Below, one piece after another: positions 45,975-54,647 of a stretch of 64,000 bases of DNA. The notes under the pieces were generated by a model. That model saw nothing but the letters and a program-made list of their open reading frames with translations, made no database searches and was not told the DNA's origin. Source of the stretch: Luteimonas sp. S4-F44 (GTDB taxonomy: Bacteria > Pseudomonadota > Gammaproteobacteria > Xanthomonadales > Xanthomonadaceae); the NCBI RefSeq assembly GCF_022637415.1, contig NZ_CP093340.1:3243501-3307500 (forward strand), read 5' to 3'. The position numbers and the translations under genes are program-made. Each line of letters starts with the position of its first letter. Positions within the stretch are counted from its first letter, which is position 1.

Positions 45975-46913
45975 TCAGCCCACGCGCTGCCAGTCCATGC
46001 CGCCGCCGGTCAGTCCACCCGCCCCCGGCAGCCAGGGCAGCAGCCAGTGGTCGACCAGCAGGAACGCGAACAGCGCCATCAGGTACACCACCGAGTAATT
46101 GAACATCCGCATCGCGAAGAACTCGTCCGGCGGATCGAGCAGCCGCCAGGCGTACCAGAGGAACACCAGGCCGAGCACGACCGCACCGCCCAGGTAGAAC
46201 AGCCCGCTCATGCCGATCGCCACCGGCAGCAGCGTGATCACCACCAGCAGCACGGTATAGATCAGGATCTGCCAGCGCGTGTAGGCCACGCCGTGGGTCA
46301 CCGGCAGCATCGGCACCAGCGCACGGGCGTAATCCTCGCGGCGGAAGATCGCAAGCGCCCAGAAATGCGGCGGCGTCCACACGAACACGATCAGCACCAG
46401 CAGCAGCGCATGCGCCCAGTCCCACTGCCCGGTCATGCCGGTCACCGCCGCCCAGCCCAGCAGCGGCGGCGCGGCGCCGGCAATGCCGCCGATGACGATG
46501 TTCTGCGGCGTCGCGCGCTTGAGAAACCCGGTGTAGACGACCGCGTAGCCGATCAGCGAGGCGAAGGTCAGCACCGCGGTCAGCGTGTTGACCAGCAGAA
46601 TCAGGATCGCCATCGACAACGCGCCGAGCACCAGCGCGAACACGAGCACCTGCCCCGGCCGCAGCGCCCCGGTCGCCAGCGGGCGATGCGCGGTGCGCGC
46701 CATGACCTTGTCGATGCGCTGGTCGATCAGGTGGTTGATCGCCGCCGCCGACGCTGCCGCCAGCCAGATGCCGAGCAGGCCGAACACGCTCTCGCGCGCC
46801 GGCGGCAGCCCCGGGACGGCGAGGAACATGCCCACCAGCGCGGTGAACACGATCAGCGCGACCACCCGCGGCTTGGTCAGCGTCCAGTACTCGCGTGCCT
46901 TGCTGCCGGCCAT
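45975..46913 (-). CDS. cyoE: protoheme IX farnesyltransferase (heme O synthase)
   Basis: A 312-residue polytopic prenyltransferase (also called CtaB) making heme O from heme B and farnesyl diphosphate. [20 protein letters not shown] begins the first helix. The first Asp-rich motif is [20 protein letters not shown], followed by [26 protein letters not shown] and a second motif ([14 protein letters not shown]). Nine or so helices. Its ATG begins one base after the ctaA stop, so the heme A pathway genes are cotranscribed. In this locus the product goes to CtaA. Confidence 0.95.
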   Translation of the reverse strand: MAGSKAREYWTLTKPRVVALIVFTALVGMFLAVPGLPPARESVFGLLGIWLAAASAAAINHLIDQRIDKVMARTAHRPLATGALRPGQVLVFALVLGALSMAILILLVNTLTAVLTFASLIGYAVVYTGFLKRATPQNIVIGGIAGAAPPLLGWAAVTGMTGQWDWAHALLLVLIVFVWTPPHFWALAIFRREDYARALVPMLPVTHGVAYTRWQILIYTVLLVVITLLPVAIGMSGLFYLGGAVVLGLVFLWYAWRLLDPPDEFFAMRMFNYSVVYLMALFAFLLVDHWLLPWLPGAGGLTGGGMDWQRVG

Positions 46914-46914
46914 G

Positions 46915-48114
46915 TCAGTCGGGCCGCCGTAGCCGCGCCAGCAACGAGACCAGCACGAACAGCAGCAGCGCGGCGCCGCCGTTGTGCAGCACCGCCACCC
47001 ACAGCGGCAGCGCGAGCTTGACGTTGAGGATGCCCAGCGCGACCTGCGCCAGTGTCAGCGCGCCCAGCGCCGCCGCCCAGCCGCGCAGCCCGGGCGTGCG
47101 CGACAGGCGCACGACGAAGGCGAGCAGCGTGACGAACACGACCACCGCCATCGCACGATGCGCCAACTGGATCGCGATGCGCGCCGCGCCGTCGAGCACG
47201 CCGCCCTCGTAGTCGACGCCGACGCCGCGCCACAGCACGAAGCCTTCGGCAAAATCGCCCTGCGGCCACCACTGGCCGACGCACTTGGGGAAATCGCCAT
47301 AGTGATGGACCGCAGTTGTCCAACCACCCGCGCCACAGGCGAGCGCGGCATAGTTGGCGCTGACCCAGCCGCCGAGCGCGATCTGCACCCCGACCACCGC
47401 GATCGCCACGAGTGTCCAGCGCCGCAACGTGTGCGCCTGCGCCAGCACGATCGGCTGCATCGTGGCCCGCCAGGCCATCCACAGCAGCAGCGAGAACGTC
47501 AGCATGCCGCCGAGCAGGTGGCCCATGACGATCACCGGCTTGAGCAGCAAGGTCACCGTCCACTTGCCCAGCAGCGCCTGGAAGATCACCACCGCCAGCG
47601 TCAGCACCGCCGCGCGCGCCAGGTCGATGTTCGACCAGCGCAACGCCGCGAACAGCAGCAGCGCCTCGCCGAGCCCGGCGACCGCGAGCGCGGCCATGGT
47701 CTCGCCGCGCATGTACAGCGGGATCGCCAGCGCGACCAACAACGCTGCGCCGATCACCTGCGCCAGGCCGTGACGCCGACGGCGCACCGCCAGCAGCGCC
47801 AGGCCGAGCACGAACACGCCCAGCGTTGCCGCCAGGTGGCGGTGGACCTGCTCGCGCCAGGCCTTGTGGGTCTCGAACGGCCGGATCGCGCTCGCGGCGT
47901 GGTCGCTGACGTCGGTCGCGGCCTGCGGCCAGGTCGCGCGCCCGTAGCAGGTCGGCCAGTCCGGGCAGCTGAGGCCCGCGTCGGACAGCCGCACGAACGC
48001 GCCGAACACGATCACGCACAGCGTCAGCGCCGCCGCGAACCAGGCGATGCGGTGGAAGTGGCGGTGGACGGCCGGGCGGTAGGGCGTGGCGTTCGAGGGC
48101 GGGCTGTGGGTCAT
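46915..48114 (-). CDS. ctaA: heme A synthase (COX15/CtaA)
   Basis: A 399-residue membrane protein with about eight helices that oxidises the C8 methyl of heme O to give heme [21 protein letters not shown] opens helix 1, followed by [17 protein letters not shown] with the cysteine pair, the conserved Glu in a [16 protein letters not shown] loop with heme-ligand His, and paired His later ([22 protein letters not shown]). ATG 48114 overlaps the stop of the SCO-like gene by four bases, so the assembly genes form one transcript. Confidence 0.95.
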   Translation of the reverse strand: MTHSPPSNATPYRPAVHRHFHRIAWFAAALTLCVIVFGAFVRLSDAGLSCPDWPTCYGRATWPQAATDVSDHAASAIRPFETHKAWREQVHRHLAATLGVFVLGLALLAVRRRRHGLAQVIGAALLVALAIPLYMRGETMAALAVAGLGEALLLFAALRWSNIDLARAAVLTLAVVIFQALLGKWTVTLLLKPVIVMGHLLGGMLTFSLLLWMAWRATMQPIVLAQAHTLRRWTLVAIAVVGVQIALGGWVSANYAALACGAGGWTTAVHHYGDFPKCVGQWWPQGDFAEGFVLWRGVGVDYEGGVLDGAARIAIQLAHRAMAVVVFVTLLAFVVRLSRTPGLRGWAAALGALTLAQVALGILNVKLALPLWVAVLHNGGAALLLFVLVSLLARLRRPD

Positions 48115-48698
48115 CAGCGGAGTCTGAGCAGCTTGGCCATATCCGCACGCAGATGCCCCGGATCGAAGCCGGGAGCGTAGCGCAGGATCACGAACCCGTT
48201 GGGGTCCACGATGTAGGCCGGGACGCCATTGTCCGCTTCGCCGGGGCCGCCGTCGACGCGGGGTAATGTCGCACGCAGGCCGGGGTCGGCCTGCAGCTCG
48301 CGCCACGCCGGGTTGCGCACCGCGCCTTCGGGCACCGGGCCCAGCCACAGGATGTCGACGTGGTCTGCATTGCGGCCGAACAGCTGCCACACCAGATCGA
48401 GCTCGCGCGACAGTTCGACGCACGCCTCGGCGCAGTCCGCAGGCGGCGCGACCAGGATCCGCCAGCGGCGTTCCACCGGCTGCCAGGCGTAGGCGCTGCC
48501 ATCGACCAACCGCGGTGTCCTTGCGCGCAGGTCGGCCGGTGGATCGAGCAACTCGCCGTGGTTCTGCATGCCGGCCGGCCGCCAGCCCGAGAAGCGCAGC
48601 GCACCGGCAACGACCGCGCTGCCCAGGAACAGCACCACGATCAGCACCAGCAGCAGGCGGTTGCGGTCGCGCTGCGCGCGCGGGACGGGCGATGTCAT
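48114..48698 (-). CDS. SCO-like thioredoxin-fold protein of the oxidase cluster
   Basis: A 194-residue protein with a single N-terminal membrane anchor (about 14-36) and a periplasmic thioredoxin-like domain. A CxxxC pair (PADCAEACVELSRELD) is placed as in SCO copper chaperones, and VPAYIVDPNGFVILRYAPG fits the end of the SCO fold. The distal His that completes the SCO copper site is not where I expect it, before the ILDPNG-like strand. It might be a disulfide reductase for CuA rather than a copper donor. Both ends overlap neighbours by four bases (surf1 before, ctaA after). Confidence 0.75.
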   Translation of the reverse strand: MTSPVPRAQRDRNRLLLVLIVVLFLGSAVVAGALRFSGWRPAGMQNHGELLDPPADLRARTPRLVDGSAYAWQPVERRWRILVAPPADCAEACVELSRELDLVWQLFGRNADHVDILWLGPVPEGAVRNPAWRELQADPGLRATLPRVDGGPGEADNGVPAYIVDPNGFVILRYAPGFDPGHLRADMAKLLRLR

Positions 48699-49432
48699 CG
48701 GCGGGACTTCCGGAAGGTGAGCACCAGGGCGGTGACCAGCACGGTCAACGCCAGGCCGAACCACTGGACGGCGTAGCCCAGGTGCTTTTCGGGCGGCAAG
48801 GTGTTGGGCAGGATCTCCAGATCGCGACCATAGCCGACCGGCAGCGCAGGATCGAGCCGCAACACGCGCGGTGGCAGCGTCGGCAGACCGGCGACCGAGG
48901 CGATCGCCTGGGCGTCGAACCGGGTCATCAGCCAGGCCGGCCCCGGCCCGATCGCAGGTCCCAGCGCCAGACCGGCCGACGGCGGCGGCGCAAGCAGGCC
49001 GTGCAGGTCCAACGTCGGCCCGACCACCCCGTCACCGGCCAGCACCTCGGACGACGGCATCCGCGCGGTGCGCTCGGCGATCGGCACCCAACCCAGGTCC
49101 ACCAGCAGCGGCGCCGCACCAGTCTCGGGGGCGAACAGACGATAGACGCGCAAGCCCGGACGGCCCGCGTGGATCTGGTTGTCAAGCACGAACGCCGGGG
49201 TGTCGAGGAAGCGCCCGCGCCCGGCCGCCCAATCGTAATCGCGCTGACGATGCGGGTCCGCGGCCTGCGCCAGCGGCACGGCTTGGCGGAGTGTCAGTGT
49301 CTGCTCGACGGCATCGAGCATCGCCCGCTTGTCGTGCATCCGGCCCAGCTGCCACTGACCGAGCCCGACGAAGGCCAGCGCCAATAGCACTGCCGCCGTC
49401 CATCCGACGATGCGTGCGCTGCGCCGACTCAC
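48695..49432 (-). CDS. SURF1 family cytochrome oxidase assembly protein
   Basis: A 245-residue protein with two membrane helices, one at each end, and a periplasmic domain between them, as in SURF1/Shy1. It helps place heme A in subunit I. VGLGQWQLGRMHDKRAMLDA and VDLGWVPIAERTARMP are the two diagnostic motifs; EKHLGYAVQWFGLALTVLV gives the second helix. The start is GTG 49432. Divergent from the small twin-helix gene by 59 bases. First gene of the surf1-SCO-ctaA-cyoE group. Confidence 0.93.
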   Translation of the reverse strand: MSRRSARIVGWTAAVLLALAFVGLGQWQLGRMHDKRAMLDAVEQTLTLRQAVPLAQAADPHRQRDYDWAAGRGRFLDTPAFVLDNQIHAGRPGLRVYRLFAPETGAAPLLVDLGWVPIAERTARMPSSEVLAGDGVVGPTLDLHGLLAPPPSAGLALGPAIGPGPAWLMTRFDAQAIASVAGLPTLPPRVLRLDPALPVGYGRDLEILPNTLPPEKHLGYAVQWFGLALTVLVTALVLTFRKSRR

Positions 49433-49491
49433 GCAGCGCCGCCCGCGGACTGCAATAATCCGCTCATCCCCTTGGTGCCACGGAGTCCGTG

Positions 49492-49716
49492 ATGGTCATG
49501 AACGAGTCGCTCAAGCTGCTGCTGATCATCGGCTTCGTCCTGCTGATTCTGTGGAACCTAGGCGCCGGCCTGTACTACATGCTCAACGACAAGGGCCGCA
49601 GCAACCGGACCGTGAACGCCCTGACCCGCCGTATCGGGCTGTCGGTGGCGCTGATCGCGCTGGTGCTGCTGGCGATCTGGATGGGGTGGATCAAGCCGCA
49701 CGGCGTCTACGGCTGA
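49492..49716 (+). CDS. twin transmembrane protein (DUF2909)
   Basis: A 74-residue protein with two membrane helices (LLLIIGFVLLILWNLGAGLY and IGLSVALIALVLLAIWMGWI) and a short basic loop between. This is the DUF2909 pattern, often found beside cytochrome oxidase genes. It is the only plus-strand gene inside the oxidase region, divergent from surf1 and convergent with ctaE. GGAG at 49482-49485 is six bases from ATG 49492. ATG 49498 is an alternative. Function unknown. Confidence 0.85.
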   Translation: MVMNESLKLLLIIGFVLLILWNLGAGLYYMLNDKGRSNRTVNALTRRIGLSVALIALVLLAIWMGWIKPHGVYG

Positions 49717-49825
49717 TGCCCGGATGCGTCGTTGGTGATGACGGCGGGGTGATCCGCTCACAGCAGGCATGCAGATGGCCCGCTGTTCCCGATAACGCCC
49801 CAGCCCTCGCCGTCGTCCGCTGTCC

Positions 49826-50710
49826 TTAGACGACGTAGACGAACAGGAACAGGATCAGCCACACCACATCGACGAAGTGCCAGTACCAGGCCACCGCCTC
49901 GAAGGCGAAGTGGTTCTCGCTGGTGAAGTGGCCGCGGAAGCAGCGCAGCCAGATCACGATCAGCATGATCGTGCCGAGCGTGACGTGGGCGCCGTGGAAG
50001 CCGGTGAGCATGAAGAACGTCGAGCCGTAGATGCCCGACCCCAGGGTCAGGTTGAGGTCGCGGTAGGCGTGGACGTACTCCTCGATCTGGAAGAACAGGA
50101 ACACGCAGCCCAGCGCGATCGTCGCGCCCAGAAACACCAGCAACCGGGTGCGATGCGCAGCGCGCAGCGCATGGTGGGCGATGGTGATCGTGACGCCCGA
50201 GGCCAGCAGGATCAGCGTGTTGATCAGCGGCAGGCCCCAGGCCGGGATGGTCTGGAACACCCCGCCCACGCCGCCGGGGCCAGCGGTCGGCCACGCGGCG
50301 CTGTAGCCGTCCCACAGCACCGCGTTGGTCATCGCGCCCGAGCCCTCGCCGCCCAGCCACGGCAGTGCCAGCGTGCGGGCGTAGAACAGCGCGCCGAAGA
50401 ACGCGGCGAAGAACATGATCTCCGAGAAGATGAACCACACCATCCCCATCCGGAACGACACGTCGACCTGCTTGTTGTAGTAGCCCGACACCGACTCGAG
50501 CACGACGTCGGCGAACCACTTGAACAGGATCAGCGCCAGGCCGGCGATGCCGACGAAGAACGTCGTGCGGCCCCAGCTGGCCTCGTTGAACCAGCTGGCC
50601 AGGCCCAGCATCGTCACGAACAGCGCGACCGACGCGAACAGCGGCCACTTGCTGTCGTGCGGCACGAAGTAGACGTTGGGATCCTGGTGTTCGGTCTTCA
50701 CGTGGGCCAT
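49826..50710 (-). CDS. ctaE: cytochrome c oxidase subunit III
   Basis: A 294-residue protein with seven helices, of the aa3-type heme-copper oxidase. VPHDSKWPLFASVALFVTML opens, then RMGMVWFIFSEIMFFAAFFG (helix with the conserved Glu of the proton-uptake-side lipid site), FQIEEYVHAY, STFFMLTGFHGAHVTLG and VAWYWHFVDVVWLILFLFVY at the end. ATG 50710 is chosen from alignment with family starts. It follows ctaG by 47 bases on the same strand. Confidence 0.96.
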   Translation of the reverse strand: MAHVKTEHQDPNVYFVPHDSKWPLFASVALFVTMLGLASWFNEASWGRTTFFVGIAGLALILFKWFADVVLESVSGYYNKQVDVSFRMGMVWFIFSEIMFFAAFFGALFYARTLALPWLGGEGSGAMTNAVLWDGYSAAWPTAGPGGVGGVFQTIPAWGLPLINTLILLASGVTITIAHHALRAAHRTRLLVFLGATIALGCVFLFFQIEEYVHAYRDLNLTLGSGIYGSTFFMLTGFHGAHVTLGTIMLIVIWLRCFRGHFTSENHFAFEAVAWYWHFVDVVWLILFLFVYVV

Positions 50711-50757
50711 GGCGGTATCCGGGTGGCGGCGCGGTGTCGGAAGTGGAGCGGGAACGC

Positions 50758-51342
50758 TTACGGCGATGCGGCCAGACGCGCGTCGCGCGGCGGGGCAGCA
50801 TCGGCGACCAGCCGCGAAGTCAGCACATCGTTCTTGAAGAACGTGTACGACAGCGTGACCGTGTTGACGTCCCGCGGCAACGAGGGATCGATGATGAAGC
50901 GGACCGGCATGTCGCGGGTTTCGCCGGCCTGGAGCGTCTGTGCGGTGAAGCAGAAGCACTCGGTCTTCTGGAAGAAGCCCGAGGCCCGCGCCGGCGCGAC
51001 CGACGGCGTGGCGCTGCCGACGATCGGGCGCGTGCTGTCGTTGTGGGCGTAGTACGTGGTCTCGTACTGCTCGCCCACGCGCACGCGCATGCGGGTCTGG
51101 TTGGGCCGGAACGACCAGGGCAGGTGCGAGTTGACGCTGGCATCGAACTCCACCGTCACCCAGCGGTCTTCCACACCCGCGGCCGACTGTGCCGGCGCGG
51201 CGACCGCGCTGTTCTCCAGGCGGATGCCGAACACCTTCTCGCAGGCGATGCGGTAGAGCGGCACCAGCGAGAAGGTGAACGCGAACGCGGCGACCGAGAC
51301 CGCCACCAGCTTGCCGATCCCCAGCGAACGCCGCGCGCTCAT
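50758..51342 (-). CDS. ctaG: cytochrome c oxidase assembly protein CtaG/Cox11
   Basis: A 194-residue copper chaperone for the CuB site of subunit I. One N-terminal membrane helix (about 10-30) with PLYRIACEKVFG after it, then a periplasmic immunoglobulin-like domain. The copper motif FQKTECFCFTAQTLQAGE has the two cysteines in C-F-C, followed by PVRFIIDPSLP and ITLSYTFF-like VTLSYTFFKND. Normal length. ATG 51342 overlaps the stop of the 43-residue upstream gene by four bases. Confidence 0.94.
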   Translation of the reverse strand: MSARRSLGIGKLVAVSVAAFAFTFSLVPLYRIACEKVFGIRLENSAVAAPAQSAAGVEDRWVTVEFDASVNSHLPWSFRPNQTRMRVRVGEQYETTYYAHNDSTRPIVGSATPSVAPARASGFFQKTECFCFTAQTLQAGETRDMPVRFIIDPSLPRDVNTVTLSYTFFKNDVLTSRLVADAAPPRDARLAASP

Positions 51343-51470
51343 GCCAGCAACACGCCGCGCAGGATGAAGCCGGCATAGATGCACAGCGCGATCACCGCGA
51401 TCGTCAGCGCCGTGCGTCGCGCGCGGCGGCGGCGGGCGGCCAAGTCGTCGTGGGCATCGGGCGTGGGCAT
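51339..51470 (-). CDS. small cytochrome oxidase assembly protein (43 residues)
   Basis: A tiny membrane protein between ctaD and ctaG. It has a cytoplasmic Arg-rich segment (LAARRRRARRTALT) and one helix (ALTIAVIALCIYAGFILRGV). Its stop overlaps the ctaG start (ATGA). This size, place and pattern match the small assembly proteins found between subunit I and Cox11 genes in many proteobacteria. It may help dock CtaG or stabilise a subunit I intermediate; this is inferred from position. It could easily be missed by length cut-offs. Confidence 0.7.
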   Translation of the reverse strand: MPTPDAHDDLAARRRRARRTALTIAVIALCIYAGFILRGVLLA

Positions 51471-51492
51471 CGCGGCGCGCAGCTCCCTGGCC

Positions 51493-53115
51493 TCAGTGGC
51501 TGATGTCGTCGTGCGCCAGGTCGCCGGGCTTGAGCACCGGCGGCGTGGCAAAGGTGTGGTGCGGCGCCGGCGACGGCACGGTCCACTCCAGGCCCTTGGC
51601 GCCTTCCCACGACCGCGCGGCCGCGGGCGCACCGCGCAGCTTGGAGTGCAGCAGGATCGCGAACATCAGGAACGGCGTGGCGAACATGCCGAACGCGCCG
51701 ATCGAGCTGACCAGGTTCCAGTCCGCAAACACGACGTTGTAGTCGGGGATGCGGCGCGGCATGCCGGCCAGGCCGAGGAAGTGCTGCGGGAAGAACAGCA
51801 GGTTGACGAACACGATGGTCCACCAGAAGTGCACCTTCGCCCAGAACTGGCTGTACATCCGCCCGGTCCACTTCGGCCACCAGTAGTAGGTCGCCGCGAT
51901 GATCGAGAACAGCGCGCCGGTGACCAGCACGTAGTGGAAGTGTGCGACGACGAAGTAGGTGTCGTGGTACTGGAAGTCGGCCGGCACGATCGCCAGCATC
52001 AGACCCGAGAACCCGCCGATGGTGAACAGGATGACGAACGCGACCGCCCACAGCATCGGCGCCTCGAACGTCAGCGAACCCCGCCACATCGTCGAGACCC
52101 AGTTGAACACCTTCACGCCGGTCGGGATCGAGATCAGCATCGTGGCGAACATGAAGTAGATCTCGCCGCCCAGCGGCATGCCCACGGTGAACATGTGGTG
52201 GGCCCAGACGATGAAGCTCAGGAACGCGATCGCGGCCGTGGCGTACACCATCGCCTGGTAGCCGAACAGCGGCTTGCGGCTGAAGGTCGGAATGATCTCG
52301 CTGACGATGCCGAACGCCGGCAGGATCATGATGTAGACCTCGGGATGCCCGAAGAACCAGAAGATGTGCTGGTACATCACCGGGTCGCCGCCGCCGGCGG
52401 CATTGAAGAACGAGGTCATGAAGAACTTGTCGGTCAGCAGCATCGTGACCGCACCGGCGAGCACCGGCATCACCGCGATCAGCAGGAACGCGGTGATCAG
52501 CCAGGCCCAGCAGAAGATCGGCATCTTCAGCAGGTCCACGCCCGGCGCGCGCATGTTGAGGATCGTGGCGATGACGTTGATTGCGCCCATGATCGAGCTG
52601 ATGCCCATCATGTGGATCGCGAAGATCGTCAGCGACACGCTGTTGCCGCCCTGCAACGACAGCGGCGGGTAAAGCGTCCAGCCACCGGCCGGGCCACCGC
52701 CGGGCATGAACAGCGTCATCAGCAGCAGCGTGAACGCGAACGGCAGGATCCAGAACGACCAGTTGTTCATGCGCGGCAGCGCCATATCCGGCGCACCGAT
52801 CTGCAGTGGGATCATCCAGTTCGCCAGGCCGACGAACGCGGGCATGACGCCGCCGAAGATCATCACCAGCGCGTGCATGGTGGTCATCTGGTTGAAGAAC
52901 ACCGGGCTGACGTGCTGCAGGCCCGGCGAGGCGAGCTCGGTGCGGATGATCACGCTCATGCCCGCGCCGATGATGAACATCACGAAGGAAAACAGCAGGT
53001 ACAGCGTGCCGATGTCCTTGTGGTTGGTGGAGAAGAACCAGCGCTGGACGAAACCCTGTCGGTGGGCGTGATCGTCGTGGTGCGCGTCGGCAGTGGCGGT
53101 GTGCGTCGTCGACAT
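51493..53115 (-). CDS. ctaD: cytochrome c oxidase subunit I
   Basis: A 540-residue core subunit with twelve helices carrying heme a, heme a3 and CuB. FSTNHKDIGTLYLLFSFVMF opens; MTTMHALVMIFGGVMPAFVG has a heme a ligand His; WFFGHPEVYIMILPAFGIVS has the CuB His and its cross-linked Tyr; WAHHMFTVGMP supplies the paired CuB His and FVVAHFHYVLVTG the a3 and a ligands. A His-rich N-terminal stretch (about residues 6-18) is unusual but soluble and may bind metal. It follows coxB by 19 bases. Confidence 0.98.
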   Translation of the reverse strand: MSTTHTATADAHHDDHAHRQGFVQRWFFSTNHKDIGTLYLLFSFVMFIIGAGMSVIIRTELASPGLQHVSPVFFNQMTTMHALVMIFGGVMPAFVGLANWMIPLQIGAPDMALPRMNNWSFWILPFAFTLLLMTLFMPGGGPAGGWTLYPPLSLQGGNSVSLTIFAIHMMGISSIMGAINVIATILNMRAPGVDLLKMPIFCWAWLITAFLLIAVMPVLAGAVTMLLTDKFFMTSFFNAAGGGDPVMYQHIFWFFGHPEVYIMILPAFGIVSEIIPTFSRKPLFGYQAMVYATAAIAFLSFIVWAHHMFTVGMPLGGEIYFMFATMLISIPTGVKVFNWVSTMWRGSLTFEAPMLWAVAFVILFTIGGFSGLMLAIVPADFQYHDTYFVVAHFHYVLVTGALFSIIAATYYWWPKWTGRMYSQFWAKVHFWWTIVFVNLLFFPQHFLGLAGMPRRIPDYNVVFADWNLVSSIGAFGMFATPFLMFAILLHSKLRGAPAAARSWEGAKGLEWTVPSPAPHHTFATPPVLKPGDLAHDDISH

Positions 53116-53134
53116 GGCATTGAACCTCGAGCGA

Positions 53135-54067
53135 TCAGCCGGCCGCGGGTGCGGCGGGGGCGGAAGGGGTCTGTGCGGCGGCCGCGTCGACGGCCTCCGC
53201 ATCGGCCTGGGCCGGCGCGGGCTCAGGATCGGCGGCGGGCGGCGCGTTGCGCGCCTTCTCGGCGGCCAGCCAGCTGTCGAACTCGGCGCGCGGCACCGCG
53301 CGCACGACAATCGGCATGAAGGCGTGGTCCTTGCCGCACAGTTCGGCGCACTGGCCGCGGTAGATGCCCGGCTCGAGGATCTCGGTCCAGGCCTCGTTGA
53401 CGATGCCGGGGATGGCGTCCTGTTTCCAGCCCAGCGCCGGCACCCACCAGGAGTGGATCACGTCGTCGGCGGTGACCACGAAGCGGACCTTGGTATCGGT
53501 CGGCAGCACCAGCGCATTGTCGACGTCGAGCAGGTAATGGCCGTGGGCGTCGAGCTCGGCGCGCGTGGTGCCGCGGTTCTGCCGCAGCCGGTCACTCTCG
53601 CGGTCCAGGCGGCTGGTCAGGGTCACGTCCTCGCCCATGTACTCGTACTTCCACATCCACTGCACGCCGGTGACCTTGACCGTCATCTCGGCATCGCGGG
53701 TGTCGTACATGGCGATGAGCTTGCGCGTGGCCGGCACCGCCATGATGACCAGCAGCACGATCGGCACCACCGTCCAGATGATCTCGGCGGTGGTGTTGTG
53801 GGTGAACTGGGCCGCGACCGCGCCGCGCGACTTGCGGAAACGGAACATCGCGATCGCCATCGCGCCAAACACCAGCACGCCGATGCCCACGCAGATCCAC
53901 AGCGCGAGCATGTGGGCGTCGTAGGCGTGCTGGGACGAGGCGGTGACCCCGCGCCCCATGTTCAGCTGCCACGGCTTGGGATCGGCGGACTGCGCCCATG
54001 CATTCGCGGACAGCGCCATCGTGGCGATCCCGCACATCCACAGCTTGAAACGACCGGCTTGCTTCAC
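53135..54067 (-). CDS. coxB: cytochrome c oxidase subunit II
   Basis: A 310-residue subunit that receives electrons from cytochrome c at the CuA centre. Signal peptide about 1-25 (NAWAQ), then two helices (ALWICVGIGVLVFGAMAIAM, then WTVVPIVLLVIMAVPATR). The CuA domain shows VQWMWKYEYMGEDV, VIHSWWVPALGWKQDAIPG and GQCAELCGKDHAFMP with the two Cys, His and Met. A C-terminal Ala/Pro-rich tail of about 45 residues is longer than usual. The start is GTG 54067, supported by GGGG six bases upstream. Confidence 0.95.
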   Translation of the reverse strand: MKQAGRFKLWMCGIATMALSANAWAQSADPKPWQLNMGRGVTASSQHAYDAHMLALWICVGIGVLVFGAMAIAMFRFRKSRGAVAAQFTHNTTAEIIWTVVPIVLLVIMAVPATRKLIAMYDTRDAEMTVKVTGVQWMWKYEYMGEDVTLTSRLDRESDRLRQNRGTTRAELDAHGHYLLDVDNALVLPTDTKVRFVVTADDVIHSWWVPALGWKQDAIPGIVNEAWTEILEPGIYRGQCAELCGKDHAFMPIVVRAVPRAEFDSWLAAEKARNAPPAADPEPAPAQADAEAVDAAAAQTPSAPAAPAAG

Positions 54068-54647
54068 ATCGAACCCCAATGCCTGAGCTGGCGTTGTCTG
54101 GCGGGAACGCGTCCGTCCTCGCCCGGCCCAGGGGGCACCGGAACGACTGCGCAGGAGCGGCGGCGTACTGCGATAACCAATGAATGTTAGCTGTCCGCGT
54201 TCACCTGCGGCAACCCGTCGCAGTCCGTGCACGCTTGCCGCGCTGCGTGACCGTCGTCGGCGATCACGACATGGTGCGATGCAACATCCAGTCGGTTCAC
54301 GCCAATGCCGACAAGGCGCGTCACGCGCCGAGCACCTAGGTGCACGGGCTGCACGCGGCAGACGCCACATTAATATGAATACGCGAACGCGCTCGCCTGT
54401 CCGGTCAACCGGCCAGTCCGCACATCGCGTTCCGGGTGCCGGGATGTCGGAGACCGCCAGCGCGTCGAAAGCGCCGGGCGGCGAGGCGGTCACCCCGCTC
54501 CTCGACGCGGTCGATGCCGCAGGCAGCAGGTGGGGACAAGCCCCGCCCGGACATGCTGTCAGCCCCGGCCGCCGTCCTTCCCATTTGGCCTATCGTGCGA
54601 CGAGCGCGCGCCCTAGAATTCAGCTTCTGTTCCCGCCGGTGCGCCTC
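54068..54647. promoter_or_regulatory. 580-base divergent intergenic region, coxB / putA
   Basis: No gene is convincing. A coxB promoter candidate on the minus strand is TTGCCG, 18 bases, TAACAT around 54185-54220. An AT-rich spot with TTAATAT at about 54371 stands out in a GC-rich context. TAGAAT at 54614-54619 could be a putA -10. The plus strand stays open in the putA frame to 54180 with possible starts at 54374 and 54444, but the peptide is low in complexity and unlike PutA. Confidence 0.4.

Noticed and set aside
51379..53319. 646-codon open frame antisense to ctaD
   Set aside because: His/Arg/Asp-rich artefact of the opposite strand of a membrane-protein gene.
54060..54090. GGTTCGAT on the minus strand resembling a tRNA T-loop
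   Set aside because: The flanking bases do not form the five-base T-stem, and no acceptor or anticodon arm is present. It is the coxB ribosome-site region.
54180..54647. N-terminal extension of the putA frame
   Set aside because: The added residues are Arg/Ser-rich and unlike PutA; the normal family length is met without them.
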